Position numbers and translations under genes: made by a program. From contig JAFQRU010000038.1 in assembly GCA_017409915.1 (NCBI GenBank), positions 1 through 26,686 of the forward strand: a stretch of 26,686 nt of DNA, given 5' to 3'. Below, in pieces: positions 7,264 through 16,000 of the stretch (its first letter is position 1; every line of letters begins with the position of its first letter). The notes under the pieces were generated by a model. That model was not told the origin of the DNA. It was given only the letters and a program-made list of their open reading frames with translations, and did no database searches. The DNA is from Clostridia bacterium (GTDB lineage Bacteria; Bacillota; Clostridia; Monoglobales; Monoglobaceae).

Positions 7264-7872
7264 CTATTCTTCAAAGGCGAAGAAGTCATCCTCTCCAAAG
7301 GAGAGCGAAATCTTGCCGTTTGTTGCTTCAATCAGGGTTTTTTCAAGGCGGTTTGCATCCTCTGTGGGGATATAAACCGTAGCTTTAACTATATCGGAAT
7401 ATTCGGGTGGAAGAGCCGAGTGGGTAAAGGCGGAAAGCTCGTTCTGGACCTTCCCCCAAAGGGTGTAATCACAGGTAAGAGTAAGGCTTTTGCACCTTAT
7501 CATAAGAAGTCGTCCTGCCTGGTCAACCCCTTGCCTTGCGGTTGAGGAATAGGCGTGGACAAGTCCCCCTGTTCCCAGAAGAATTCCGCCAAAATATCTG
7601 GTAACAACAACGATTATATCCGTAAGCCCCTCTTTTTTAAGCATATCAAGAACGGGGACGCCCCCTGTTCCTGCCGGCTCTCCGTCATCGCTGTATCGCA
7701 TAATATTGTTTTCCCTTAAAATATAGGCGTAAACATTGTGTCGGGCATCCCAATATTTCTGTTTTAAAGAATTTATGAGAGAAAGGGCCTCTTCCTCTGT
7801 TTTGATTGGCTTGACCGTTGCAATAAAGTGGGAGCGCTTGATGGTTTGCTCAGCTTCGCTCTGTTTTTTCAC
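7264..7872 (-). CDS. YigZ/IMPACT (UPF0029) family protein
   Basis: The 202-residue protein belongs to the YigZ/YvyE family, related to the eukaryotic IMPACT protein. Its bacterial role is not settled; the N-terminal domain resembles ribosomal S5 domain 2-like folds and the C-terminal domain resembles EF-G. The family signatures DARHNVYAY, YSDDGEPAGTGG and VVVTRYFGGILLGTGGLV are all present (about residues 42-107). The coordinates use the GTG at 7870-7872, but it has no ribosome site. Reading back in frame gives EDRYLTV, a typical family N-terminus, preceded by an ATA codon at 7891-7893 that is 9 bases from AAGGCGG, then a stop. Translation may therefore begin at AUA, adding 7 residues. Confidence 0.93.
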   Translation of the reverse strand: MKKQSEAEQTIKRSHFIATVKPIKTEEEALSLINSLKQKYWDARHNVYAYILRENNIMRYSDDGEPAGTGGVPVLDMLKKEGLTDIIVVVTRYFGGILLGTGGLVHAYSSTARQGVDQAGRLLMIRCKSLTLTCDYTLWGKVQNELSAFTHSALPPEYSDIVKATVYIPTEDANRLEKTLIEATNGKISLSFGEDDFFAFEE

Positions 7873-7923
7873 GGTTAAATATCTGTCTTCTATGGCTCTT
7901 CACCGCCTTTTTTTTATATATTA

Positions 7924-7952
7924 AGTATAAACCAAATGAAAACAAAAGTAAA
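7924..7952 (-). promoter_or_regulatory. Candidate promoter of the yigZ-tex unit
   Basis: On the minus strand a -35-like TTTACT (7947-7952) and a -10-like TATACT (7924-7929) are spaced 17 bases apart. They lie about 15 bases upstream of the AAGGCGG ribosome site. The -35 box matches at four of six positions. Confidence 0.45.
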
Positions 7953-8053
7953 TAGTTTTATTACGCCTTTGTTACATAAGAGCAAAAATATTACCAAAAG
8001 ATTACGAAAGTTTTAAAGAATGATTAATCCTTTATTTTATTAAAGTTACATTG

Positions 8054-8082
8054 TTGAGAAAATTTTTTCAAATTGATAATAT
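8054..8082 (+). promoter_or_regulatory. Promoter of the 8109 membrane-protein gene
   Basis: A -35 box TTGAGA (8054-8059) and a -10 box TAATAT (8077-8082) preceded by TGA are spaced 17 bases apart, followed 12 bases later by the GGGAGGGG ribosome site. The box pair is good but not perfect. The 7930-8053 stretch upstream holds only the yigZ promoter and AT-rich sequence. Confidence 0.55.
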
Positions 8083-8108
8083 AAAAGTACAGATGGGAGG
8101 GGAAAAAT

Positions 8109-8594
8109 GTGGCCGTTAAGGAAAGACTGACCGTTCTTGCAATTGCAGTTATTGCTCCGATTTTTATGGTTTGTTTTGACATTCGGGCATTCTGTATTGC
8201 CTCTTCACTTATAATGCTGTATTTTTCCATCAAATCTCTTAAAAATCTGTGTGTTCTCAATTTCGCATCTGATGCTTATTATGAGAAGCATGAGGAAAAG
8301 GTCTGCGAATATAAAAGCGCTTTTGCGGTTTTAACCGATGCAATACTTATGTGCGGGGCTTATGCCCTTATTGTGATAATGCTTTTTATATCTCTCTTTA
8401 TGTTTAAAGCGCCACTTATGAGAGGGTTTTCCGCTCTTTTGATGGCGGTTTGGGCGTTCGACTTTTATAAGGTCTTTTCAAAGCCTGACGAGAGTGAGGA
8501 ATGGAGCATTAAAGATACCGTGAAAGAAATTGTTATGTGGGTTCAGGGCATTGGCTCTGTTGCCTTCACGGTGGTTGCACAGTTTATGATGTAA
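8109..8594 (+). CDS. Multi-pass membrane protein of unknown function, 161 aa
   Basis: I do not recognise the family. Hydrophobic segments at about residues 8-22, 27-42, 74-95, 100-115 and 141-160 suggest four or five membrane helices, with a charged loop in between (about 55-68). The start is GTG at 8109, 6 bases after GGGAGGGG. An ATG two bases earlier (8107) is in another frame and closes after seven codons, so it is not the start. The gene has its own promoter and terminator and stands alone between the divergent yigZ gene and a 95-residue protein gene. Confidence 0.7.
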   Translation: MAVKERLTVLAIAVIAPIFMVCFDIRAFCIASSLIMLYFSIKSLKNLCVLNFASDAYYEKHEEKVCEYKSAFAVLTDAILMCGAYALIVIMLFISLFMFKAPLMRGFSALLMAVWAFDFYKVFSKPDESEEWSIKDTVKEIVMWVQGIGSVAFTVVAQFMM

Positions 8595-8641
8595 ATAAAA
8601 AGTAACTCCTTTTATATTTTTTATTTTTTAACAAGAGAGAG

Positions 8642-8665
8642 AAGCCGTAGAGATGCGGCTTTTTT
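8642..8665 (+). terminator. Intrinsic terminator after the 8109 gene
   Basis: A 6-bp stem, AAGCCG (8642-8647) and CGGCTT (8656-8661), closes an 8-base loop and runs into a T tract. It is weaker than the other terminators in this window but has the right form and place, 48 bases after the stop. Confidence 0.7.
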
Positions 8666-8719
8666 CTTTTGTATAAATAAGGAAGAAATGGTTAAAATCA
8701 TAAAAAAGGAGTGGATGAA

Positions 8720-9007
8720 ATGACGGCAAAAAGCTCAAGGAGAGTTGTTATTATAAATAATATAAAATCGGATAGAATCGAGCAGGCGATTTTTATTTTA
8801 AGAGGGGACAAGGACGGGAAGCCAAGCAGTTTCGTGCTTCAAGAGGCGCAGGAGATTATCGACAATTATATCCACAAAATAAAAGAGGGAGACCCCTTTA
8901 TAAAAGAGACACATCCCAAGAAAAGAAACCGAGCAGGACTACTTTCTGCTGTCATTGTTTTAGGGATGCTGTCATTAGTTGTTGCCTTTAAGTTTTTGGT
9001 GGGATAA
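8720..9007 (+). CDS. Small C-terminally membrane-anchored protein, 95 aa
   Basis: No family recognised. The soluble part (residues 1-68) begins with basic residues and contains RRVVIINNIKSDRIEQAIFI followed by an ELR-like helix. A hydrophobic segment at about 73-94 lies at the very C-terminus, giving a tail-anchored layout with the body in the cytoplasm. A GTG at 8711 is in frame, but the AAAAAGGAG site ends there and is 8 bases from the ATG at 8720, so the ATG is chosen. The gene is 65 bases upstream of an amidase gene on the same strand and may be transcribed with it. Confidence 0.7.
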   Translation: MTAKSSRRVVIINNIKSDRIEQAIFILRGDKDGKPSSFVLQEAQEIIDNYIHKIKEGDPFIKETHPKKRNRAGLLSAVIVLGMLSLVVAFKFLVG

Positions 9008-9072
9008 AGGGACCAAAATCAGCAAGCGAGCATATTATAGTAATAGAATATGTTTAAGAAAGGCTGATTTAG

Positions 9073-9633
9073 ATGACGAAAATTTTTATAGACGCCGGTC
9101 ACGGCGGTCCTGACCCGGGGGCTGTCGGAAACGGGGTTACAGAAGAGTTTGTGAATTTAAATGTTGCAAGATACTTAGCGGACGATTTAAGGGGTGCCGG
9201 ATATGATGTTATGGAATACAGAACCACGCCCACTGAAAATGTTCTCGCCGATAAAAATGCAGATTTAACAAATCGGGCAAGAATGGCAAACGAATGGGGT
9301 GCAGATTATTTTATAAGCATTCACACAAACAGCTCTATAAATCCCACGGCCCAAGGGGCAGAGGCCTATGTTTATCGTTTCGGCGGAGAGGCGGAGCGTC
9401 TCGCTGAGTCCATTTTAGAGTCAATTTCGGATAGATTAGGCTCTGTTAACCGAGGGGTTTTTGAGGCAAACTTTGCGGTTTTAAGACGAACAAGGATGCC
9501 TGCGGTTTTAGTGGAGCTTGGGTATCTGACAAACGCCACAGAGGCGCTTAACTTAAACAGCCCCGCATGGCAGAGGGCGGTAGCTGAGGCAATCGCCGTG
9601 GGAACTATCGCGGAAATCGGACCATCAATATAA
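9073..9633 (+). CDS. N-acetylmuramoyl-L-alanine amidase (Amidase_3), no signal peptide
   Basis: This zinc hydrolase cleaves the amide bond between N-acetylmuramic acid and the stem peptide of peptidoglycan. The 186 residues are just the catalytic domain. Zinc ligands are His10 (in DAGHGG), Glu24 and His84 (in SIHTN); the catalytic glutamate is Glu148 (in VELGYLTN). There is no signal peptide, membrane helix or cell-wall-binding domain, so export would need another route, such as holin or lysis, or action inside the mother cell or forespore. CwlD-type germination amidases and phage endolysins are alternatives, but no phage genes are nearby. The ATG follows AGAAAGG. A strong terminator follows. 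Confidence 0.9.
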   Translation: MTKIFIDAGHGGPDPGAVGNGVTEEFVNLNVARYLADDLRGAGYDVMEYRTTPTENVLADKNADLTNRARMANEWGADYFISIHTNSSINPTAQGAEAYVYRFGGEAERLAESILESISDRLGSVNRGVFEANFAVLRRTRMPAVLVELGYLTNATEALNLNSPAWQRAVAEAIAVGTIAEIGPSI

Positions 9634-9635
9634 TA

Positions 9636-9668
9636 AAAAAGGCTTAGTCAACAAGGCTAAGCCTTTTT
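9636..9668 (+). terminator. Intrinsic terminator after the amidase gene
   Basis: A 12-bp perfect inverted repeat, AAAAAGGCTTAG (9636-9647) and CTAAGCCTTTTT (9657-9668), with a 9-base loop starts 2 bases after the stop codon. Confidence 0.9.
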
Positions 9669-9681
9669 ATTTGGGCGGATA

Positions 9682-9710
9682 TTGACAGCGGAAATATATT
9701 TTGATATAAT
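9682..9710 (+). promoter_or_regulatory. Consensus sigma-A promoter of the deacetylase-like gene
   Basis: TTGACA (9682-9687), a 17-base spacer and TATAAT (9705-9710) match the housekeeping consensus at all twelve positions, with a TGA extended -10 in addition. Such a strong promoter normally needs repression; see the overlapping palindrome at 9707-9729. Confidence 0.85.
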
Positions 9711-9729
9711 TTATTCACTGAATAAATTA
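9707..9729. promoter_or_regulatory. Palindromic operator-like site overlapping -10 and start
   Basis: The two arms TAATTTATTC (9707-9716) and GAATAAATTA (9720-9729) are perfect inverted repeats around ACT. The site overlaps the -10 box and covers the expected transcription start, the classical place for a dimeric repressor (TetR, MarR or similar). No regulator gene is adjacent, so the repressor, if any, is encoded elsewhere. Confidence 0.6.
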
Positions 9730-9751
9730 ATTTTGGACAAGGAGAAGACTT

Positions 9752-10690
9752 ATGAATAAAAAAGCGACATTTTTTATAGATGATGTTATCTGGGTTTTCC
9801 GTGATTTAACAAGGGAAAGACCAGCTTCTTTATGGGATAATCCATATATGGCAATGCTTAAAAAAGCCTATGACGAATATGGAGTAAAAACACAGCTCAA
9901 TTTGTTTTATAGGACTTGTTTCTGGTATGGAGATGATGAGTTTTCTCTCGCTGATATGACAGATGCTTATAAAAAAGAGTTTGAAGAAGCTTCCGACTGG
10001 CTCAAAATGGGGTTCCATTCAAAAGAGGAGTGGCCTGACTATCCTTTCATAAATGCAGACTATGGCTTGGTTGACAGAGTTTTCAAGCTTATATATAATG
10101 AGGTTTGCCGTTTTGCAGGAGAAAAATCTTTTGCAAAGGCAGTTGTTCCTCATTGGATTCCTATGTCAGAAGAGGGGGTTAAAGCTCTTTCTGATAATGG
10201 TATTCGCATAACCTATGCGTCTTCGGGAACAAAAACTGATTGGGGCGGGGACGAAAATGCTCTTCCTTACGGACATTCATTCAGACTTTTACATAACAAA
10301 AAGCCGGAATCCGGTGTCTATAAGGTAGAAACAACCGACCTTCCTTTTACCGACGCCCTTTGCTCATATAACCATCTTGAAGAAGAGGATTATGCAAAGA
10401 TTGACGGAAAGATAGAAACCATCAAGGATAAAAAGTATGATGTTTATTATATGCCAAAATGTCAGGTGGTTTTGAATCTTATCCTGGGGGAAGAGCTTGC
10501 CGGCGAACTTTCAAAATATACAGATGACGAGTTTATTAACATTGGCGACCATGAGCAGTATTTCTATCCTGACTATTATGCGTATCAGCCATATTATGCA
10601 GAGAGTATTCTCACAATGGGAAGAATGCTCAAAGAGGCGGGATATACCTTTATGTTTATGGAGGACCTCCCAACAGAGAGTGGCTGTTAA
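9752..10690 (+). CDS. Polysaccharide-deacetylase-like protein
   Basis: The 312-residue protein looks like a deacetylase of the glycoside hydrolase/deacetylase barrel type (carbohydrate esterase 4 or a DUF2334-like relative). The first strand carries FFIDDV with Asp10 and Asp11, and a later GFHSKEEWPDYPF segment with His89 fits the NodB-type metal-binding histidine; His134 in VVPHWIP is another candidate. No signal peptide or membrane helix is seen, so it should act in the cytoplasm, and the substrate is unknown. The ATG follows AAGGAGAAG. The gene is a stand-alone unit with a consensus promoter, an operator-like palindrome and a strong terminator. Family placement is moderate, exact function low. 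Confidence 0.7.
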   Translation: MNKKATFFIDDVIWVFRDLTRERPASLWDNPYMAMLKKAYDEYGVKTQLNLFYRTCFWYGDDEFSLADMTDAYKKEFEEASDWLKMGFHSKEEWPDYPFINADYGLVDRVFKLIYNEVCRFAGEKSFAKAVVPHWIPMSEEGVKALSDNGIRITYASSGTKTDWGGDENALPYGHSFRLLHNKKPESGVYKVETTDLPFTDALCSYNHLEEEDYAKIDGKIETIKDKKYDVYYMPKCQVVLNLILGEELAGELSKYTDDEFINIGDHEQYFYPDYYAYQPYYAESILTMGRMLKEAGYTFMFMEDLPTESGC

Positions 10691-10720
10691 AAAACTCCGG
10701 ACCGCAAAATACTGAAAATA

Positions 10721-10750
10721 AAAGACTGTAAACAAATGTTTACAGTCTTT
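10721..10750. terminator. Bidirectional intrinsic terminator
   Basis: A 14-bp perfect inverted repeat, AAAGACTGTAAACA (10721-10734) and TGTTTACAGTCTTT (10737-10750), is flanked by T runs on both sides. It ends the deacetylase-like gene on the plus strand and the long purine operon on the minus strand. Confidence 0.9.
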
Positions 10751-10765
10751 TTTGTTTGTTAAAGT

Positions 10766-11371
10766 TTAACCGCCGAAAGAAGACTCTATTTCTTCAACTG
10801 CCTCTTCAAGTCCACCCATAAGCGCATCTGAAAAGTTGTCGTCTGCGTCAACTTTCCAAATGCCGTCTTCCTTGGAAACCTCTAAAGTAACCTCAGTTGT
10901 AATCTTATCAAGGTCAGGAGCAGTTATTTTTTCCCAAAGCATTTCTTCCATTTTAGCAGTCAGCTCGTCTTCGCTCATATCTGAAAAAGCGGAGGTAAAT
11001 GCAAGCTGCATAGCTGATGCAAAGAAGTCTTTAAAAACAGGCTTCATATCAATTGCGGTAATGCTTGTTTTTACATTAACTGTATCCTCATCGATTTGCT
11101 CGGAAGAAATAATTTTATAATCCACACCGCCAAACATAGCCTTAACGACTTCTTCTGTGTTTTCGGTAAGAAGTGCGTTATCAGTATCCGTAATATCTTC
11201 GCTGTCCTCAACAAATTTGTTAAGGGCCTCTAAATCAAAGGCCTTTAAAGCTGAAAACATATTGTGAACAGTCTGTTCAGCCTCTTTAACTGCATCATCT
11301 CCGCAGGAAACAAAGGCAAACGCTAAAACAAAAACTAATAAAAGGGCTGTGAGGTGTTTGAATTTTTTCAT
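10766..11371 (-). CDS. Lipoprotein of unknown function at the end of the purine operon
   Basis: The 201-residue protein starts with a clear lipoprotein signal peptide: basic KKFKH, a hydrophobic core, and FVSC with Cys23 as the lipidation site, followed by GDD. The mature part begins with an AEQTVHNMFSALKAFDLEAL helix and is mixed alpha/beta, resembling NTF2-like or DUF4878/DUF5105-type lipoproteins, but I cannot fix the family. It starts 15 bases after the fhs stop with an AAAGGAGAG site and precedes the shared terminator, so it should be the last gene of the purine transcript. A role in purine or folate uptake is possible but is only a guess from position. Confidence 0.8.
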   Translation of the reverse strand: MKKFKHLTALLLVFVLAFAFVSCGDDAVKEAEQTVHNMFSALKAFDLEALNKFVEDSEDITDTDNALLTENTEEVVKAMFGGVDYKIISSEQIDEDTVNVKTSITAIDMKPVFKDFFASAMQLAFTSAFSDMSEDELTAKMEEMLWEKITAPDLDKITTEVTLEVSKEDGIWKVDADDNFSDALMGGLEEAVEEIESSFGG

Positions 11372-11386
11372 TTTTATCTCTCCTTT

Positions 11387-13054
11387 TTAGAAAAGTCCGG
11401 TTATTACGCCGTTTTCGTCAACATCAATTTTTTCCGCTGCAGGAACTTTAGGAAGTCCCGGCATAGTCATTATGTCGCCCGTTAAGGCAACAATAAAGCC
11501 TGCGCCTGCTGAAATTTTAACATTTCGAACAGTTACGGTAAAGCCCTCAGGAGCGCCGATTTTTGTTAAATCGTCAGAGAAGCTGTACTGGGTTTTTGCC
11601 ATACAAACAGGGAGGTTTCCGTAGCCGAGAGCTGTAAGCTCGTCAATTTGCTTTTTCGCTTGCGGTGTAAAGATAACCCCTTCACCACGATAAATCTTCT
11701 TAACGATTGCCCCGATTTTATTCTCGATTGTATCTTCTGTTTCGTAAGAGAAAGTGAAATCGTTTTCTCTTTCGCAAAGAGAAACAACCTCTTTTGCCAT
11801 TTCGATTCCGCCTTCTCCGCCTTTTGCCCAAACATCAGAAAGGACAACATTAACGCCGAGAGCCTTGCACTTTTCAATAACAAGATTAACCTCAGCCTCT
11901 GTGTCGGTTGGGAATTTATTTACCGCAACAACGCAAGGAAGCTTATAAACATCTGTTATGTTAGAAAGGTGGCGAAGAAGGTTTGGCATTCCCTTTTCTA
12001 AGGCATCAAGATTTTCTTCATTAAGAGCTGTTTTTGGAACGCCTCCGTGCATCTTTAATGCACGGATGGTAGCAACCAGAACAACAGCAGATGGTTTAAG
12101 GTTTGCAAAACGGCACTTAATGTCAAGGAACTTTTCAGCACCAAGGTCAGCGCCAAAGCCTGCCTCTGTGATTGCATAGTCCCCAAGCTTCATAGCCATT
12201 TTTGTAGCGAGGACTGAGTTACAACCGTGAGCAATATTTGCAAAAGGACCGCCGTGGATGAGGGCAGGTGTTCCCTCTAAGGTCTGAACTAAGTTTGGCT
12301 TTAAAGCGTCTTTTAAGAGAGCGGTCATCGCCCCAGCTGCATTAAGCTGACCAGCAGTCACAGGTCTTCCGTCAAAGGTATAGCCAACAACAATTCTTGA
12401 AAGTCTTTCTTTAAGGTCACTTATTGAACTTGAAAGGCAAAGGATTGCCATAATTTCAGATGCAACAGTAATGTCATATCCGTCTTCACGGGGCACACCG
12501 TTAACCTTTCCGCCAAGGCCGTCAACCACAAAGCGAAGCTGTCTGTCGTTCATATCAACACAGCGCTTCCAGGTGATTTTTCTCTGGTCGATGCCGAGAG
12601 CATTTCCCTGATGAATGTGGTTATCTAAAAGTGCTGCCAAGAGGTTGTTTGCTGCACCGATTGCGTGAAAGTCCCCTGTAAAATGGAGGTTTATGTCTTC
12701 CATTGGGACAACCTGGGCATATCCGCCGCCAGCAGCTCCCCCTTTAATTCCAAAGACGGGGCCAAGGGACGGCTCGCGGAGAGCAACCATAACATTCTTG
12801 CCGATTTTTTTAAGTCCGTCAGCAAGGCCGATTGTTGTTGTGGTTTTTCCCTCGCCTGCCGGAGTTGGGGTTATCGCTGTAACTAAAACCAGCTTACCCT
12901 CTTTTCTCTGGCTTTCTTTAAGAAGGGAAAGGTCAACTTTCGCCTTATACCTTCCGTATTGCTCTAAAGATTTGTCATCAATCCCGGCTGTCTTGGCAAT
13001 TTCGGTTATGTTTTGCATCTTCGTGCTTTGTGCAATTTCAATATCCGTTTTCAT
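11387..13054 (-). CDS. fhs: Formate-tetrahydrofolate ligase
   Basis: Fhs makes 10-formyl-tetrahydrofolate from formate, THF and ATP, feeding the two formyl-transfer steps of purine synthesis and, in acetogens, the Wood-Ljungdahl pathway. The 555 residues carry the P-loop TPAGEGKTTTTIGLADGL near residue 65, the conserved EPSLGPVFGIKGGAAGGGYA region, and the C-terminal GAGFIVALTGDIMTMPGLPK segment. Length is standard. An in-frame GTG at 13061-13063 overlaps the GGGAGTGAG ribosome site, so the ATG at 13052-13054 (8 bases from GGGAG) is preferred. It follows purL by 15 bases in the riboswitch-controlled operon. Confidence 0.97.
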   Translation of the reverse strand: MKTDIEIAQSTKMQNITEIAKTAGIDDKSLEQYGRYKAKVDLSLLKESQRKEGKLVLVTAITPTPAGEGKTTTTIGLADGLKKIGKNVMVALREPSLGPVFGIKGGAAGGGYAQVVPMEDINLHFTGDFHAIGAANNLLAALLDNHIHQGNALGIDQRKITWKRCVDMNDRQLRFVVDGLGGKVNGVPREDGYDITVASEIMAILCLSSSISDLKERLSRIVVGYTFDGRPVTAGQLNAAGAMTALLKDALKPNLVQTLEGTPALIHGGPFANIAHGCNSVLATKMAMKLGDYAITEAGFGADLGAEKFLDIKCRFANLKPSAVVLVATIRALKMHGGVPKTALNEENLDALEKGMPNLLRHLSNITDVYKLPCVVAVNKFPTDTEAEVNLVIEKCKALGVNVVLSDVWAKGGEGGIEMAKEVVSLCERENDFTFSYETEDTIENKIGAIVKKIYRGEGVIFTPQAKKQIDELTALGYGNLPVCMAKTQYSFSDDLTKIGAPEGFTVTVRNVKISAGAGFIVALTGDIMTMPGLPKVPAAEKIDVDENGVITGLF

Positions 13055-13069
13055 TTTTCTCACTCCCGT

Positions 13070-16000
13070 TTATTTAAAATATTCAACAGCGCCTTCAAAC
13101 ATTCCCATATCGAAAACGCCCTCAACATTTTTGTAAAGACCTGTGCCAATTCTTTCTGAGTGTCCCATCTTACCGATAACTCTTCCGTCAGGAGAGGTTA
13201 TACCCTCAATAGCATATGCTGATCCGTTAGGATTATACTGAATGTCGTAAGTTGGATTTCCCTCTAAATCAGTATACTGAGTTACAATCTGTCCGTTTTC
13301 AGCAAGAGATTTGATAATTTCATCGCTTGCTAAGAATCTTCCCTCACCGTGAGAGATTGGAACAGTATAAATATCTCCAACCTGAGTTTTGGAAAGCCAA
13401 GGAGACTTATTTGATGCAATTCTTGTTCTGACAAGCTTTGACTGGTGCCTTGAAATTGTGTTAAAGGTAAGTGTCGGGCTGTTTTCGTCAGCATCAACAA
13501 TCTTTCCGTAAGGAACAAGTCCCAGTTTGATAAGAGCCTGGAAGCCGTTACAGATACCAGCCATAAGACCGTCACGGTTATCAAGGAGGTCTGAAACCGC
13601 CTCTTTGATTTCGGCGCTTCTGAAAAATGCTGTGATAAATTTACCTGAACCATCAGGCTCGTCTCCGCCTGAGAAACCGCCCGGAACGAAGATAATCTGA
13701 GACTGTCTTGTTTTCTCTGCAAAAGCCTTGGCTGATTCTGCTATCGCCTTAGGAGAAAGGTTGTTTATAACAAAGATTTCAGCCTCTGCCCCTGCTCTCT
13801 CCATAGCCTTTGCTGTGTCATATTCGCAGTTTGTTCCCGGGAAAACAGGGATTAAAACTTTTGGTTTTGCAACTTTGATGGATGGTGCAACTCTTTCCTT
13901 TGCCTCATAAGAGAATGCAGGAATGGTGTCTTTCTTTGTTTCAATGTTGCATTTAAAGATTTTTTCTAAGCGTCCCTCATAAATTTCATAAAGGTCAGGG
14001 AGTGCGATTTTCTCGCTGCCCTTTGCGATAATTTCCTCAGCAGTAGTTTCGCCAAGTAAAATTCCGTCTAAATCAGCATCAGTTTCAATAATGAATGAAC
14101 CGTAGTTATAGCCGAATATGGTTTCTTTTGAAAGACCGTCTTCAAATTTAAAGCCGATGTTATTTCCCATAGCCATCTTGAGTATTGCCTCAGCCACGCC
14201 GCCGTAAGTTGGTGTGTAAGCGGCATAAACCTTGCCCTCTCTCATAAGGTGGGTAACTTTGTCAAATAAAGCTTTAAGGCTATTTGCATCTGGGAGATTG
14301 TTTTCGTTATAAACTGGGCTTAAAAGGTAAACCTTATGACCTGCGCCTTTAAATTCAGGAGAAACAATGTTCTTTATTTCGTCCTTTGAAACGGCGAAGG
14401 AAACAAGAGTCGGAGGAACATCAAGGTCCTCAAAGGTTCCGCTCATAGAGTCCTTACCGCCGATAGATGCAATTTCAAGGTCCATCTGGGCATCAAATGC
14501 ACCAAGTAAAGCCGCCGCTGGCTTGCCCCAGCGCTCTTTCTTGCCGTTTGGCTTTTCAAAGTATTCCTGGAATGTAAGATAAACCTCATTAAAATCAGAG
14601 CCTGTTGCAATAAGCTTTGAAACAGATTCAACAACAGCTAAATATGCGCTGTGGTATGGGCTCTTTTCTGCAATAAACGGGTTATATCCCCAAGCCATAA
14701 GAGAACAGGTCTTAGAGTCCTTTTTCTCCATAGAGATTTTGTTAACCATTGCCTGAATAGGTGTTCTCTGATGCTTTCCACCAAATGGCATAAGGATTGT
14801 TCCCGCGCCGATTGTGGAGTCAAATCTCTCGGATAAGCCTCTCTTTGAGCAAACATTAAGGTCGCCCGCTAATTCTTTATAATTCTCTGTGAAATTGTCT
14901 TTAATTTCTTTATCAAAAGACTTAATCTTTAAAGGTGCAATTTCTGTATGCTTTTCAGCTCCGTTTGAGTTTAAGAACTCACGGGAGAGATTAACGATTT
15001 GATTTCCGTTCCATTCCATTGTAAGATATGGTCTTTCGGTAACGCGGGCAACAACGGTTGCCTCTAAGTTTTCGCTCTTTGCAAGTTCACAGAAACGGTC
15101 TGCGTCCTCTTTTGCAACAACAACAGCCATTCTTTCCTGAGATTCGGAAATTGCAAGCTCTGTTCCGTCAAGACCGTCATATTTTTTAGGAACGGCGTCA
15201 AGGTTTATATAAAGGCCGTCAGCAAGCTCGCCGATTGCAACCGACACACCGCCTGCGCCAAAGTCATTACAACGCTTGATAAGCTTTGATGCCTCTGCAT
15301 TTCTGAAAAGTCTTTGGAGCTTTCTTTCTTCAGGGGCATTACCCTTTTGAACTTCTGCGCCACAGCTCTCTAAAGATGAAAGGTTGTGGGACTTAGATGA
15401 GCCTGTTGCACCACCGCAACCGTCTCTACCTGTTTTTCCGCCAAGGAGAATAACGATATCTCCGTCAATCGGGCGTTCACGGCGAACATTTTCAGCCTTA
15501 GCCGCCGCAATAACAGCACCGATTTCCATTCTCTTTGCCGCATAGCCATCGTGATAAAGCTCGTCAACCTGACCTGTTGCAAGACCAATCTGGTTACCGT
15601 AAGAACTGTAACCGCTTGCTGCAGTTGTAACGATTTTTCTCTGTGGAAGCTTTCCTTTAAGGGTTTTTGAAACTGGAACAGTCGGGTCAGCCGCACCTGT
15701 TACACGCATAGCCGCATAAACATAGCTTCTTCCTGAAAGCGGGTCGCGGATAGCGCCGCCAATACAGGTTGCCGCACCGCCGAAAGGCTCGATTTCTGTC
15801 GGGTGGTTATGAGTTTCGTTCTTGAAAAGGAGAAGCCATTTCTCCATTTTTCCCTCACACTCAACATCAATCTTAACTGTGCAGGCATTGATTTCTTCGC
15901 TTTCGTCAAGGCCAGGAAGCTTGCCCTCTGCCTTTAAAAATCTTGTGGCAAGAGTTGCAATATCCATAAGATTAACAGGCTTTGTTCTACCCAGTTTTTC

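Noticed and set aside
8014..8045. Alternating TAAAG and CTTTA arms in the divergent spacer before 8109
   Set aside because: Only 5-base arms in AT-rich sequence; not distinguishable from chance.
8669..8698. TTGTAT/TAAAAT pair as promoter of the 95-residue gene
   Set aside because: The 18-base spacing is allowed, but the transcript would start inside or at the ribosome site and the boxes are weak.
9008..9072. Sporulation sigma-G/F promoter before the amidase gene (GCATA at 9030-9034)
   Set aside because: A -35-like GCATA is present, but no convincing -10 lies at the right distance.
9073..9633. Amidase as a prophage endolysin
   Set aside because: No holin, tail, integrase or att-like repeats are visible nearby, and base composition matches the neighbours.
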